Position numbers and translations under genes: made by a program. Below are positions 16,894 to 26,398 of a DNA stretch of 52,545 nucleotides, one piece after another. The stretch lies in assembly GCF_900566085.1 (NCBI RefSeq), contig NZ_UPHT01000137.1, positions 1-52,545 of the forward strand. Direction: 5' to 3'. Position 1 is the first letter of the stretch, and each line of letters begins with the position of its first letter. The stretch comes from Mycobacterium attenuatum. Its GTDB lineage: Bacteria; Actinomycetota; Actinomycetes; Mycobacteriales; Mycobacteriaceae. The notes beneath the pieces were generated by a model. That model saw only the letters and a program-made list of their open reading frames with translations. It was not told where the DNA came from and made no database searches.

Positions 16894-17877
16894 GTGGGCA
16901 TAAGCGTGCCGCGGCGTTCAACTATCGCTTTGGCCACAGCGGGTGCACTTGCCTCGACGGGCACGGCCTATCTTGGCGCACGCAACTTGCTGGTTGGCCA
17001 GGCGACGCACGTGCGCACCGTCATACCGCGAGCCTGCGATATGCCGCCCCGTGCCGACGGCGTATACACCCGCGGCGGCGGCCTGGTGCAACGGTGGCGC
17101 CGGGGAACACCCTTCGACCTGCACTTGATGATGTTCGGCGACTCGACGGCGTGTGGATACGGCTGTAGTAGCGCCGAGGAAGTTCCGGGCGTGCTGATCG
17201 CACGCAAACTCGCCGAGCAGACCGGCAAGCGGGTCCGGCTGAGCACCAAAGCCATCGTCGGCGCCACTTCGAAAGGCGTAAGCGGCCAAGTCGATGCGAT
17301 GTTCGTGGCCGGGCCGCCACCGGACGCGGCGGTGATCATCATCGGCGCCAACGATGTCACCTCTCTCAACCGCATCGGCGAGTCCGCCGAGCGGCTGGCC
17401 TCATCGGTGCGCAGGTTGCGTGCCCGCGGCGCGGCCGTGGTCGTCGGCACCTGTCCTGACTTCGGCGTCATCACGGCCATCCCGCAGCCGCTGCGTTCCT
17501 TGGCGCACACGCGTGCTGCGCGGCTGGCGCGCGCCCAGACCGTCGCCGTCAAAGCGGCCGGCGGGACGCCGGTTCCACTGGCGCACCTGCTGGCGCCCCA
17601 ATTCCGGACCGCGCCCGAAGGCATGTTCTCCGCCGACCGGTACCATCCGTCGGTTACCGCCTACGCGCTGGCTGCCGACCAGCTGTTGCTTGCCCTGCGC
17701 GATGCGCTTCGCGATAGGCCGCGCCTAAAGGCCTTTCGCACAGGGTTCGATGTCGCGCCCCGGCCCATGACACCGGCACGCGGGTGCGACCACACCCGCG
17801 GCAACATCGTGTCCCGACTGTGGCGGCGTCCGCTGCCTGCTGTGCCCGCAGCCGTCGCCGCTTCGGCCGGGGGTTGA
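16894..17877 (+). CDS. Secreted/anchored SGNH-hydrolase (Rv1075c-like)
   Basis: 327 residues from GTG 16894. An N-terminal hydrophobic stretch (STIALATAGALASTGTAYLGA, about 9-29) suggests export or anchoring. The GDSL/SGNH blocks are FGDSTACGYG (S84), GANDVTSLN (N153) and ADRYHPS (D248, H251), so the catalytic triad is complete. The M. tuberculosis homologue Rv1075c is reported as a GDSL-type esterase. It is divergent from lipU with 231 bp between the starts. Confidence 0.9.
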   Translation: MGISVPRRSTIALATAGALASTGTAYLGARNLLVGQATHVRTVIPRACDMPPRADGVYTRGGGLVQRWRRGTPFDLHLMMFGDSTACGYGCSSAEEVPGVLIARKLAEQTGKRVRLSTKAIVGATSKGVSGQVDAMFVAGPPPDAAVIIIGANDVTSLNRIGESAERLASSVRRLRARGAAVVVGTCPDFGVITAIPQPLRSLAHTRAARLARAQTVAVKAAGGTPVPLAHLLAPQFRTAPEGMFSADRYHPSVTAYALAADQLLLALRDALRDRPRLKAFRTGFDVAPRPMTPARGCDHTRGNIVSRLWRRPLPAVPAAVAASAGG

Positions 17878-17942
17878 CCTGGGCCGGGTTTGGTCTAGCT
17901 TCGCTTGGTGAGGGCGAAGTTCACAATTAGATCAGTTGCGGT

Positions 17943-19551
17943 TCAGGCCGCGGTGAGTGCTGCGTTTGTGAATTGATTGAGGTGTCGTTCGAGTTGGCGC
18001 CAGGCGATCGCCAGATCGCTGCGTTTGGCGAGATCCGTTGGGAGCCTTGGGCCTAACTCGGCCAGGCCGGGCGCGAGAACACGTCCGTAGACCTTGGCGA
18101 ACAGCACCGCGACGCGGCGGCCCAGCGGGTGAGTTGGTAGCGGTGGTGGCCCGGCAGCCTGACGATGAGCCCCTTGCGTTTGAGCCGGCGCAGGTCATAT
18201 GTGGCTTGGCGGCTTGTGTAGGAGCAGCCCAGCAAGGTGGTTACCGCTCGAACCAAAGCTGGGTTGTCGAATCCGGCGAGCAGATGGGTGAATCCGACGA
18301 TAGCGGCGAGCACCGCCCGCGGATCCCCGAACCGCAGTCCGGAGGCATGTTGACCGTCGATCTGTGAGGGTCGGGTCACCTTGGTGAAGGTGGCCACACC
18401 GGGAGCGGGCCGGGCATCGGTGGCTTGTGCGTCGCATAGACGCTGGTTGGCATGCTCGCCAACCACCGAAGGGCCTTCCAGTTTCGGCGGTCACCCGCCG
18501 GGCGATGCCAAAATCGCGGTGTCGCAGCTGACCGTCTCGGTGCGCGACGCGCGATGCTCCTTGAAGTATTGCTTGATCCGACTCGACTTGTAGTAGCAGC
18601 TGATCTGCGGATCCACACCCTTAGTGATCACTTGGGTCCGCCAGGTGCCCGGCGTGCGCGAGCTGATGCGCCGGTCGAAGATCAGCGACACCTTCTCCGG
18701 GCGTCCGACGTCGAGGTGGTCACGGATGAGCTGTTCGAAAAACGATCGCCCGGCCGGGGGCCGGTCGAACACCCGGGTATCAGAACCCTCGAATTGGCGA
18801 AACGCCAGTTCGTAGACGTAGCCTGCACGCACGTCATCGCGGGTGAACGGCGATGGCAACAGCTTTTGCCAGCGCCAAAGGAAGCTCTTCACCGCGCCCG
18901 ACCCCAGTCGGTCGCAGATGCGCTGCAGCGCGGCGGGGTCCTCGCAGTCGCGGAACCCGTTGTCTAGAGGGGTGTAGCCGATGCCCAGCCGGTCGCAGTG
19001 CCGTTGCGCCCAGGTGTGCCCGTTGAGCCAGATCCACACCGGCCACGGTGCGTAGGCATTGGTCTTCCAAAACGCGCCACCCCAGTCGGGATCCCACAGG
19101 TAAAAGTAGAAATGATTGACAAAGCCCATCTGGCGAGTCCACTTTATGTGCGGATGAGCCACATGCCCTTGGCCCTTGGCCTTCCACGAGCGCCATATCG
19201 GGCGTCTTTTCCTGCGCGATCCCGATCAACACCACCCGCCCCTCGCCGCCCTCCCTTTCGGCTTCCTCTCGATCAATGGCCGGGCGATCTCCTTGTTCTC
19301 GCCCTTGGCGAAGCGGTGCACCGGGATCGCGTTCGCCTTAGCCCACCAGTGCACCTCGGCGACGTAGGCGTCGCCGATCTTGCCGAACGCCGCCGACGAC
19401 GGAATTCCAAACCCCTTCTGCAGTACAGAAACTGGCACACCCCGCCCACCGACTGCAGTTTCGGCACATATGACTGCAAGAAGATCCGGTCCACCGACCG
19501 ACAGGTGAGCGTCACATGATCGCGCAGTAAAGTTGCGTAGTCGGCCATCAT
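17943..19551 (-). pseudogene. Broken ~536-codon conserved protein with C-terminal winged helix
   Basis: Fragments in different frames join in one order on the minus strand. MMADYATLLRDHVTLTCRSV (19551) is followed by SSAAFGKIGDAYVAEVHWW, HPHIKWTRQMGFVNHFYFYLWDP, VIRDHLDVGRP-type text, VITKGVDPQISCYYKSSRIK, then NWKALR/GEHANQRLCDAQATDARPAP, LLGCSYTSRQATYDLRRLKRKG (winged helix) and finally NQFTNAALTAA with a stop at 17943. At least four frame changes are needed (around 19395-19420, 19160-19240, 18480-18500 and 18130). I recall intact relatives of ~550 residues in many bacteria, of unknown function. This copy is dead unless the breaks are sequencing errors. Confidence 0.8.
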
Positions 19552-19588
19552 TGATCCCTGGTCTGAACAACCCGAGGCTACGACCGAC

Positions 19589-19620
19589 ACGAGGGATCTC
19601 CGAACACGGAGATCCCTCGT
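19589..19620. promoter_or_regulatory. Perfect 13-bp stem-loop upstream of the broken gene
   Basis: ACGAGGGATCTCC (19589-19601) and its exact reverse complement (19608-19620) flank a 6-nt loop, GAACAC. The loop lies 38 bp upstream of the pseudogene's ATG. There is no U-tract on either side. It could be an operator or a leader hairpin of the broken gene, or an intergenic terminator towards fadA3. Confidence 0.7.
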
Positions 19621-19972
19621 CTCTAGCACCACGCCCGGCCGAATGGCCGAGCCTCAAAACCCACGTATGAGGACACTCGCTACCCCTAGCTCATCCGAGC
19701 GTCCGCGGCTTCGCGCGCGTCTGCTGGCGTCGAGCGTGCATCTGTGGCTGCCGGCGTGCATCTGTGGCGTCGAGCGTGCACATGCGGCGGCCTTGGTGGC
19801 CTCGGACCCGCCGTGATGGCACAGTCGATGCCGCCATTGCACACTCGATCCCACCGGCCCGCAGCGTCGCCAGGCCCAGCCCAATTGCCCCGCTCCTTCT
19901 CGCCCCGCTTCAGCGGCCGCATCGTCGCCAGGCTAAATTCAGCTTCGCACACCCCAATGGAGGGAGTCCGTC

Positions 19973-21190
19973 ATGCCCGAAGCCGTCATCGTCTCAACCG
20001 CCCGCTCGCCTATCGGCCGCGCCATGAAAGGCTCGCTGGTTACCATGCGACCCGATGATCTGGCCGTGCAAATGGTACGTGCCGCGCTGGACAAGGTGCC
20101 CGCACTGAACCCACACCAGATCGACGATCTGATCATGGGCTGTGGTCTACCGGGCGGTGAGTCGGGTTTCAACATCGCGCGTGTCGTTGCCGTTGCGCTG
20201 GGCTACGACTTCCTGCCGGGTACCACGGTTAACCGGTACTGCTCGTCGTCGCTGCAGACCACCCGGATGGCGTTCCACGCGATCAAGGCCGGCGAAGGCG
20301 ACGCATTCGTCTCCGCGGGTGTAGAGACCGTCTCCCGGTTCGGCAAGGGCAACTCCGACTCCTGGCCGGATACCAAGAACCCCCTGTTCGACGGAGCGCA
20401 GGAACGCTCAGCTGCTGCCGCCGCAGGAGCCGACGACTGGCACGACCCCCGCGCCGACGGCAAGCTGCCCGACGTCTACATCGCGATGGGCCAGACGGCG
20501 GAAAACGTCGCAATCCTCACCGGTATCTCCCGCGAAGACCAGGACCACTGGGGTGTACGCAGTCAGAACCGCGCCGAGGAGGCGATCAAGAACGGCTTCT
20601 TCGGACGTGAAATCAGCCCGGTCACGCTCCCGGACGGCACTACGGTCAACACCGATGACGGGCCGCGTGCGGGTACCACCTACGAGAAGGTCAGCGAGCT
20701 CAAGCCGGTGTTCAGGCCAAACGGCACCGTGACCGCCGCCAACGCCTGCCCGCTCAACGACGGTGCCGCCGCACTGGTGATCACCAGCGACACCAAAGCC
20801 AAAGAACTCGGCCTGACACCCTTGGCGCGCATCGTATCGACAGGCGTCAGCGGTTTGTCGCCGGAGATCATGGGCCTCGGCCCGATCGAGGCCTGCAAGA
20901 AGGCGCTCGAACGAGCCGGCATGTCGATCAAAGACATCGACCTGGTGGAGATCAACGAAGCCTTCGCCGTGCAGGTGCTGGGCTCGGCCCGGGAACTGGG
21001 TATCGACGAGGACAAACTGAACGTCTCGGGGGGCGCGATCGCCCTGGGACACCCGTTCGGCATGACTGGCGCGCGCATCACAACCACTCTGCTCAACAAC
21101 CTCCAGACGTATGACAAGACGTTCGGTCTGGAGACCATGTGCGTGGGTGGCGGCCAGGGCATGGCGATGGTGCTCGAGCGGCTCAGTTAG
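19973..21190 (+). CDS. fadA3: Acetyl-CoA acetyltransferase (thiolase) FadA3
   Basis: 405 residues, equal to Rv1074c. Thiolase active-site residues are present: nucleophile C90 in NRYCSSSLQT, H360 in ALGHPFGMTGAR and C390 in CVGGGQGMA. It cleaves 3-ketoacyl-CoA with CoA in beta-oxidation. GGAGGG at 19961-19966 sits 7 nt before ATG 19973 and fixes the start. echA9 and echA8 downstream, beyond one opposed gene, belong to the same pathway type. A strong hairpin terminator follows at 21301. Confidence 0.96.
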   Translation: MPEAVIVSTARSPIGRAMKGSLVTMRPDDLAVQMVRAALDKVPALNPHQIDDLIMGCGLPGGESGFNIARVVAVALGYDFLPGTTVNRYCSSSLQTTRMAFHAIKAGEGDAFVSAGVETVSRFGKGNSDSWPDTKNPLFDGAQERSAAAAAGADDWHDPRADGKLPDVYIAMGQTAENVAILTGISREDQDHWGVRSQNRAEEAIKNGFFGREISPVTLPDGTTVNTDDGPRAGTTYEKVSELKPVFRPNGTVTAANACPLNDGAAALVITSDTKAKELGLTPLARIVSTGVSGLSPEIMGLGPIEACKKALERAGMSIKDIDLVEINEAFAVQVLGSARELGIDEDKLNVSGGAIALGHPFGMTGARITTTLLNNLQTYDKTFGLETMCVGGGQGMAMVLERLS

Positions 21191-21300
21191 GGGCTCTGCA
21201 GGCAGTCGAGTGTGGTTGCTGGGCGTTCACGGTGAGCACAGGGTAGCGACGCCCTGGCCGGCGACGCCACCCACACCCACTCGAGGCCGACCAACGCAGC

Positions 21301-21330
21301 AAAAAGCCGGCACGCATGTGCCGGCTTTTT
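21301..21330. terminator. Bidirectional intrinsic terminator
   Basis: AAAAAGCCGGCAC (21301-21313), loop GCAT, and GTGCCGGCTTTTT (21318-21330) form a perfect 13-bp stem with an A/T tract on both sides. It sits between convergent fadA3 and the BAX-inhibitor-like gene (stop at 21341) and can serve both. Such canonical terminators are uncommon in mycobacteria. Confidence 0.9.
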
Positions 21331-21340
21331 GTCGCCCGAA

Positions 21341-22177
21341 CTAGTCGTTCTGCAAGTAGCTGAGCAGACGCAGGATCTCGATGTAGAGCCAGACCAGCGT
21401 CACGGTCAGCCCCAGAGCGATACCCCAGGCCGCCTTGTCCGGCGCTCCGGCGCGGATCATCTGATCGGCCGCGTCGAAGTCGATCAGGAAGCTGAACGCC
21501 GCAATGCCAATGCAGACCAGGGAGAAGATGATGCCGAGCGGACCAGGGCTACGAAGGCCCAAACCCTCGCCGCCACCGACGTGGAACATCGCGAGGATGA
21601 AGTTGCCGAGCATCAAGAACAGCACGCCGAAGAGGGCAGCAACCACCATCCGGGTGAACTTGGGCGTCACCCGAATCGCACCGGTCTTGTAAACGATGAG
21701 CATGCCGAAGAACACGCCCAGAGTACCCAGCACGGCTTCTCCGATGAGCATTCCGGCGTTGGCCGGGCCCACCGAGAAGTTGGCCATGACGAACGAGAAG
21801 GCTCCTAGGAACAGGCCTTCGAGCCCGGCATAGGTGAGCACGATCGCCGGGTTGTCCTGCTTGCGACCGAAGGTTGCTACCAGCACCAGCGCCAGGCCGC
21901 CCAGCGCGCCGACCATGGTCAGCGGCATCGCGAGGTTGAGGTTCTGGGCGACCAGGAAATAGGAGACCACGGCGCTGGCGGTCAACGTGGCCAGGGTCAG
22001 GCCGGTCTTGGTGACGACGTCGTCGATGGTCAGCGGGCGCGCAGCCCGGGTTTCCTGGTAGGGAGCCGGGTAGGGGTCAGCCGCGTATCCCGGCTGGGCC
22101 AGGCCCGGACCGAATTGTGCGTATCCGCCCCTCTGCTTCGGCAGTGAACGAAATACGGGGTTACTTGTCTCCCGCAC
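21341..22177 (-). CDS. BAX-inhibitor-1/YccA-like membrane protein (Rv1072-like)
   Basis: 278 residues, equal to Rv1072. A ~60-residue cytoplasmic N-terminus rich in G/Y/P precedes seven hydrophobic segments, for example LATLTASAVVSYFLV, ALGGLALVLVATFG and IGLVCIGIAAFSFLIDF-type text near the end. YxNAxxG-like calcium-channel features of the family are not obvious to me. This is the actinobacterial Bax1-I (DUF4870-unrelated) group. It is divergent from echA9 with 227 bp between the starts, and its stop is 11 bp from the terminator. Confidence 0.87.
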   Translation of the reverse strand: MRETSNPVFRSLPKQRGGYAQFGPGLAQPGYAADPYPAPYQETRAARPLTIDDVVTKTGLTLATLTASAVVSYFLVAQNLNLAMPLTMVGALGGLALVLVATFGRKQDNPAIVLTYAGLEGLFLGAFSFVMANFSVGPANAGMLIGEAVLGTLGVFFGMLIVYKTGAIRVTPKFTRMVVAALFGVLFLMLGNFILAMFHVGGGEGLGLRSPGPLGIIFSLVCIGIAAFSFLIDFDAADQMIRAGAPDKAAWGIALGLTVTLVWLYIEILRLLSYLQND

Positions 22178-22404
22178 AGTCGGATCCTCTCTTGTGGCTC
22201 CACATAAATGACTACAGCTTCGAGTTGTGCGAACACCTGCTCAACGATCAGTGGCCCGCCCGAGTTCCCAGCGGAGCTGCCGTTTTGTCGTCCGGCTCAC
22301 GATAAACCTTAGCCCCGCGGCCACCCCGGGGCGAGTCACGATCTAGATTGCTGGTCAAACTCATGGGGCAGACTTGGACAGATTCCTGAGAGGGGAGACA
22401 AGGC

Positions 22405-23454
22405 GTGACTGAGGCCGTGACTGGCGAATCCGACGAAGTTCTGACCCATGTCGACGGTGGCGTTGGCTTCATTACTCTCAACCGTCCCAAGGCGATCAAT
22501 TCGCTGAACCAAACGATGGTGGACTTGCTCAGCACCGTGCTGATTCGATGGGAACGCGACGACGAAGTCCGTGCAGTGGTGGTCTCCGGAGCCGGGGAAC
22601 GCGGCTTGTGCGCAGGCGGTGACGTCGTCGCGGTCTACCACAGTGCCCGCAAGGACGGGGTCGATGCGCGGCGGTTCTGGCGCGCCGAGTATTTGATGAA
22701 CGGCCAGATCGGCCAGTTCTCCAAGCCGTACGTGGCGCTGATGGACGGCATCGTGATGGGCGGAGGCGTGGGCGTCAGTGCCCACGGCGACACCAGGGTG
22801 GTGACCGATACGTCCAAAGTTGCGATGCCTGAAGTGGGCATTGGATTCATCCCCGATGTCGGTGGGGTCTATCTGCTGTCCCGGGCACCGGGCGCGCTCG
22901 GGTTGCACGCCGCGCTGACCGGTGCGCCGTTCTCGGGTGCCGACGCGATCGAGATGGGCTTTGCCGACCACTACGTGCCGCACACCGAGCTCGACGCGTT
23001 CCGCGCCTCGATCGCCAACGACGGCGTGGCGAGTGCGCTTGCTCACTACGCCGTCGACCCGCCCCCCAGTGAGCTTGCCGCACAACGCGACTGGATCGAC
23101 GAATGCTATACCGGTGATAGCGTCGCCGAGATCATCGGCAAGCTACGGGATCATGGTGCGCGACGGGCTAACGACGCAGCCGAGCTGATCGCCACCCGCT
23201 CCCCTATCGCGCTGTCGGTCACGCTGGAGGCAGTCCGCCGCGCGGCGACCATGGAAACGCTGGAAGACGTCCTGGTCCAAGACTATCGGGTGTCGTCGGC
23301 GTCCCTGCGCTCCCACGATCTGGTGGAAGGCATCCGCGCGCAACTGGTCGATAAGGACCGCAAGCCGAAATGGTCACCGGCTTCCCTCGACGAGATCACG
23401 AGCGCCGATGTCGCAGCGTATTTCGAGCCGGTCGATGACGACTTGAGCTTCTAG
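22405..23454 (+). CDS. echA9: Enoyl-CoA hydratase/isomerase, 3-hydroxyisobutyryl-CoA hydrolase type
   Basis: 349 residues. Crotonase fold with GAGERGLCAGGDVVAVYH, MDGIVMGGGVGVSAHGDTRV and MPEVGIGFIPDVGGVYLLSR. These motifs and the length over 340 match the HIBYL-CoA hydrolase branch (valine degradation) rather than plain enoyl-CoA hydratase. GTG 22405 follows AGGGGAG by about 8 nt and is preferred to GTG 22420, which would give 344 residues and also matches relatives. echA8 starts 11 bp downstream, so they form an operon. Confidence 0.93.
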   Translation: MTEAVTGESDEVLTHVDGGVGFITLNRPKAINSLNQTMVDLLSTVLIRWERDDEVRAVVVSGAGERGLCAGGDVVAVYHSARKDGVDARRFWRAEYLMNGQIGQFSKPYVALMDGIVMGGGVGVSAHGDTRVVTDTSKVAMPEVGIGFIPDVGGVYLLSRAPGALGLHAALTGAPFSGADAIEMGFADHYVPHTELDAFRASIANDGVASALAHYAVDPPPSELAAQRDWIDECYTGDSVAEIIGKLRDHGARRANDAAELIATRSPIALSVTLEAVRRAATMETLEDVLVQDYRVSSASLRSHDLVEGIRAQLVDKDRKPKWSPASLDEITSADVAAYFEPVDDDLSF

Positions 23455-23465
23455 GAAGGCGATCC

Positions 23466-24239
23466 ATGGGCTACGAAACGATTCTGGTCGAGCGCGACGA
23501 GCGGGTCGGCATCATCACGCTGAACCGCCCACAGGCGCTGAATGCGCTCAACAGCCAGGTGATGAACGAAGTAACCAGCGCAGCAACCGAATTGGATAAC
23601 GACCCCGGTATCGGGGCGATCATCATCACCGGCTCCGCCAAGGCGTTCGCCGCGGGCGCCGACATCAAGGAAATGGTAGGCCTGACGTTCGCCGACGCGT
23701 TCGATGCCGACTTCTTTGCCGCCTGGGGCACATTCGCCGCCGTGCGCACCCCGACCATCGCCGCGGTGGCCGGATACGCGCTAGGCGGTGGCTGCGAGCT
23801 GGCCATGATGTGCGACCTGCTGATCGCCGCCGATACCGCCAAGTTCGGGCAGCCGGAGATCAAGCTCGGCGTGCTGCCCGGCATGGGTGGCTCGCAGCGG
23901 CTGACCCGGGCCATCGGCAAGGCCAAGGCCATGGACCTCATCTTGACCGGGCGCACCATCGACGCCGCGGAGGCGGAGCGCAGCGGGCTGGTGTCGCGGG
24001 TGGTGCCGGCCGACGACCTGCTGACCGAGGCCAAGGCCGTCGCCACCACCATCTCGCAACTGTCGAGGTCGGCCACCCGCATGGCTAAAGAGGCCGTCAA
24101 CCGATCCTTCGAATCGACTCTGGCAGAAGGACTGCTCTACGAACGCCGGCTCTTCCATTCGACGTTCGCCACCGACGATCAATCGGAAGGAATGGCGGCC
24201 TTCATCGAGAAGCGCCCGCCCAGCTTCACTCACCGATGA
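23466..24239 (+). CDS. echA8: Enoyl-CoA hydratase EchA8
   Basis: 257 residues, equal to Rv1070c. It hydrates trans-2-enoyl-CoA in fatty-acid beta-oxidation. Both catalytic glutamates are visible: E111 in GGGCELAMMCD and E131 in FGQPEIKLGVLPGMGG. The oxyanion-hole segment is AFAAGADIKEM (about 60-70). AGGAAGGCG at 23453-23461 precedes ATG 23466. The TGA overlaps the ATG of the next gene by 4 bp. Confidence 0.97.
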   Translation: MGYETILVERDERVGIITLNRPQALNALNSQVMNEVTSAATELDNDPGIGAIIITGSAKAFAAGADIKEMVGLTFADAFDADFFAAWGTFAAVRTPTIAAVAGYALGGGCELAMMCDLLIAADTAKFGQPEIKLGVLPGMGGSQRLTRAIGKAKAMDLILTGRTIDAAEAERSGLVSRVVPADDLLTEAKAVATTISQLSRSATRMAKEAVNRSFESTLAEGLLYERRLFHSTFATDDQSEGMAAFIEKRPPSFTHR

Positions 24240-26002
24240 GCGAAGCGCGCTCTGCCACAAGCACCGACACCGACGCCCAGCCGACAGCTGCGGCAACCGA
24301 CACGTCCGCTGTTCCGGCAGCGAAAACACCTGCGCCACAACGGGTTCGTAAGGCATGGTGGATTCGCCACTACACGTTCACCGGTACCACGCTCGGACTG
24401 ATATTCCTGTGGTTCTCCATGACGCCGTCGCTGCTGCCGCGCGGTCCGCTCTATCAGGGTCTGGTCAGCGGCATCTCCGGAGCCATCGGGTATGGCTTGG
24501 GCGTCTTCGCGGTGTGGCTGGTCCGGTACATGCGCTCGCGAAATTCCAGCCCGCCACCCCCGCGCTGGGTGTGGCTGCCGCTGATCGCCGTCGGCGCGGT
24601 GGGCATGGTGCTGATGGCGATCTGGTTCCACGTCTGGCAGGACGACGTGCGCGACCTGATGGGTGTCGAACATCTGAAGTGGTACGACTACCCGTTGGCC
24701 GCGATCGTGTCGCTGATCGCGCTGTTCACTCTTGTCGAAATCGGCCAGTTCATTCGGCGGCTGGTCGGTTTCCTGGTGGGTCAGGTCGACCGGATCGCGC
24801 CGTTCCGGGTGTCGGCGACCATCGTGGTAGTCCTGCTGGTGGCGCTCACGATCACGCTGCTCAACGGTGTCGTGCTCAAGTTCGCGATGCACTCCATGAA
24901 CAGCACTTTTGCCTCCGTCAACGAGGAGATGAACCCCAACACGGCGCCGCCGAAGTCGTCGCTTAGGTCGGGCGGCCCGCAATCGCTGGTGACGTGGGAC
25001 TCGCTGGGTCATCAAGGCCGCATCTTCGTCGAAGCCGGTCCCTCCGTCGCTGAACTGACCAAGTTCAATGGCACGCCGGCGACCGAGCCGATCCGGGCCT
25101 ACGCCGGACTGGACTCGGCCAACGGAATTACCGATACCGCCGAGCTGGCAGCACGCGAATTGCAGCGGGCCGGTGGCCTGCAACGCGCTGTCGTCGCCGT
25201 CGCCACCACCACCGGCACCGGGTGGATCAACGAGGCCGAGGCCGACGCACTGGAATACCTCTACAACGGCAACACCGCGATCGTCAGTATGCAGTACTCG
25301 TACCTGCCGAGCTGGCTGTCGTTCCTGGTGGACAAGGAGAATGCCCGCCATGCCGGGCAGGCGCTGTTCGAGGCGGTCGACAAGCTGATCCGGCAGATGC
25401 CGGAATTCAAGCGCCCCAAGTTGGTGGTGTTCGGTGAGAGCCTGGGATCCTTCGGCGGCGAGGCGCCGTTCATGAGTCTCGACAACGTCCTGGCCCGCAC
25501 CGACGGCGCCTTGTTCAGCGGCCCGACATTCAACAACACCATTTGGAACGACCTGACCTCTACTCGCGATCCGGGTTCACCGGAGTGGCTGCCGATCTAT
25601 CACCGCGGCGCCAACGTGCGGTTCGTCGCACGCCCGAGTGATCTGCAACGCCCGGGCGAGCCCTGGGCGCGCCCGCGGGTGGTCTATCTGCAGCACGCCT
25701 CGGATCCGATCGCGTGGTGGACACCCGACCTGCTGTTCAAGAAACCCGACTGGCTGCGCGAGCCGCGCGGTTACGACGTGCTGCCGCAGACCCGCTGGAT
25801 CCCGGTTGTGACGTTCTTGCAGGTCACCGCCGACATGGCAGTGGCGGTGGAGGTGCCCCCCGGGCACGGGCATCACTACGTCGCCGACGCGGCCGACGCC
25901 TGGGCCGCGATATTGTCACCGCCCGGCTGGACCCAGCAGATGACCGAGCGACTGCGGCCGATACTGCACTCGGACGCCAAGCCGCTCGGCTCGTCGGGCT
26001 GA
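24236..26002 (+). CDS. Membrane-anchored alpha/beta-hydrolase (Rv1069c-like)
   Basis: 588 residues. The N-terminal half has about four membrane spans (LGLIFLWFSMTPSLLP, LIAVGAVGMVLMAIWF, LAAIVSLIALFTLVEIG, ATIVVVLLVALTITLL). The C-terminal half is an alpha/beta-hydrolase domain with the nucleophile elbow VFGESLGSFGGE (Ser near residue 403). The family is conserved in actinobacteria, and the substrate is unknown. ATGA overlap with echA8 indicates co-translation. In H37Rv I recall PE_PGRS genes just beyond this gene. Here the next gene ends only 12 bp away. Confidence 0.88.
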   Translation: MSEARSATSTDTDAQPTAAATDTSAVPAAKTPAPQRVRKAWWIRHYTFTGTTLGLIFLWFSMTPSLLPRGPLYQGLVSGISGAIGYGLGVFAVWLVRYMRSRNSSPPPPRWVWLPLIAVGAVGMVLMAIWFHVWQDDVRDLMGVEHLKWYDYPLAAIVSLIALFTLVEIGQFIRRLVGFLVGQVDRIAPFRVSATIVVVLLVALTITLLNGVVLKFAMHSMNSTFASVNEEMNPNTAPPKSSLRSGGPQSLVTWDSLGHQGRIFVEAGPSVAELTKFNGTPATEPIRAYAGLDSANGITDTAELAARELQRAGGLQRAVVAVATTTGTGWINEAEADALEYLYNGNTAIVSMQYSYLPSWLSFLVDKENARHAGQALFEAVDKLIRQMPEFKRPKLVVFGESLGSFGGEAPFMSLDNVLARTDGALFSGPTFNNTIWNDLTSTRDPGSPEWLPIYHRGANVRFVARPSDLQRPGEPWARPRVVYLQHASDPIAWWTPDLLFKKPDWLREPRGYDVLPQTRWIPVVTFLQVTADMAVAVEVPPGHGHHYVADAADAWAAILSPPGWTQQMTERLRPILHSDAKPLGSSG

Positions 26003-26014
26003 CGCCCGTACGGG

Positions 26015-26398
26015 CTACTGGTCCACCGAGGCCAGCACGCCGGCGGCCACCAGCGCGTGGTATCCCCCGACTATGTCGGTCGCGCGGTGCAGTCCGAGGT
26101 CGAGCAGCGCGGCCGCGGCCAGGCTCGAGGTGTAGCCCTCTGAGCACAGGATCACCCACTCGACGTTGTCGCCGACGGCCTGCGGCAGCCGGGCCTCGCT
26201 GGTCGGGTCGCAGCGCCATTCCAGGACGTTACGTTCGATCACCAATGCGCCCGCAACCTCGCCTTCGCGAGCGCGCTGGGCCTGCGGCCGGATGTCAACG
26301 AGCACCGCGCCGCGCCGCAACGCTTCAGGCACCTCGCCGGCGGGCAGGCGGCGATACCGGCTGCGGGCGGCTTCCAAGATTCGATCGATTCGGCTCAT
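26015..26398 (-). CDS. Rhodanese-like sulfurtransferase (Rv1066-like)
   Basis: 127 residues, one rhodanese domain: VLVDIRPQAQRAREGEVAGA (about 32-51), active-site loop with C85 in VILCSEGYTSSLA, and TDIVGGYHALVAAG. It transfers sulfane sulfur to a nucleophile. Its start codon overlaps the stop of the cysteine-dioxygenase-like gene by one base (TGATG), so they are translated together. The pairing suggests handling of cysteine-derived sulfur. Confidence 0.92.
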   Translation of the reverse strand: MSRIDRILEAARSRYRRLPAGEVPEALRRGAVLVDIRPQAQRAREGEVAGALVIERNVLEWRCDPTSEARLPQAVGDNVEWVILCSEGYTSSLAAAALLDLGLHRATDIVGGYHALVAAGVLASVDQ

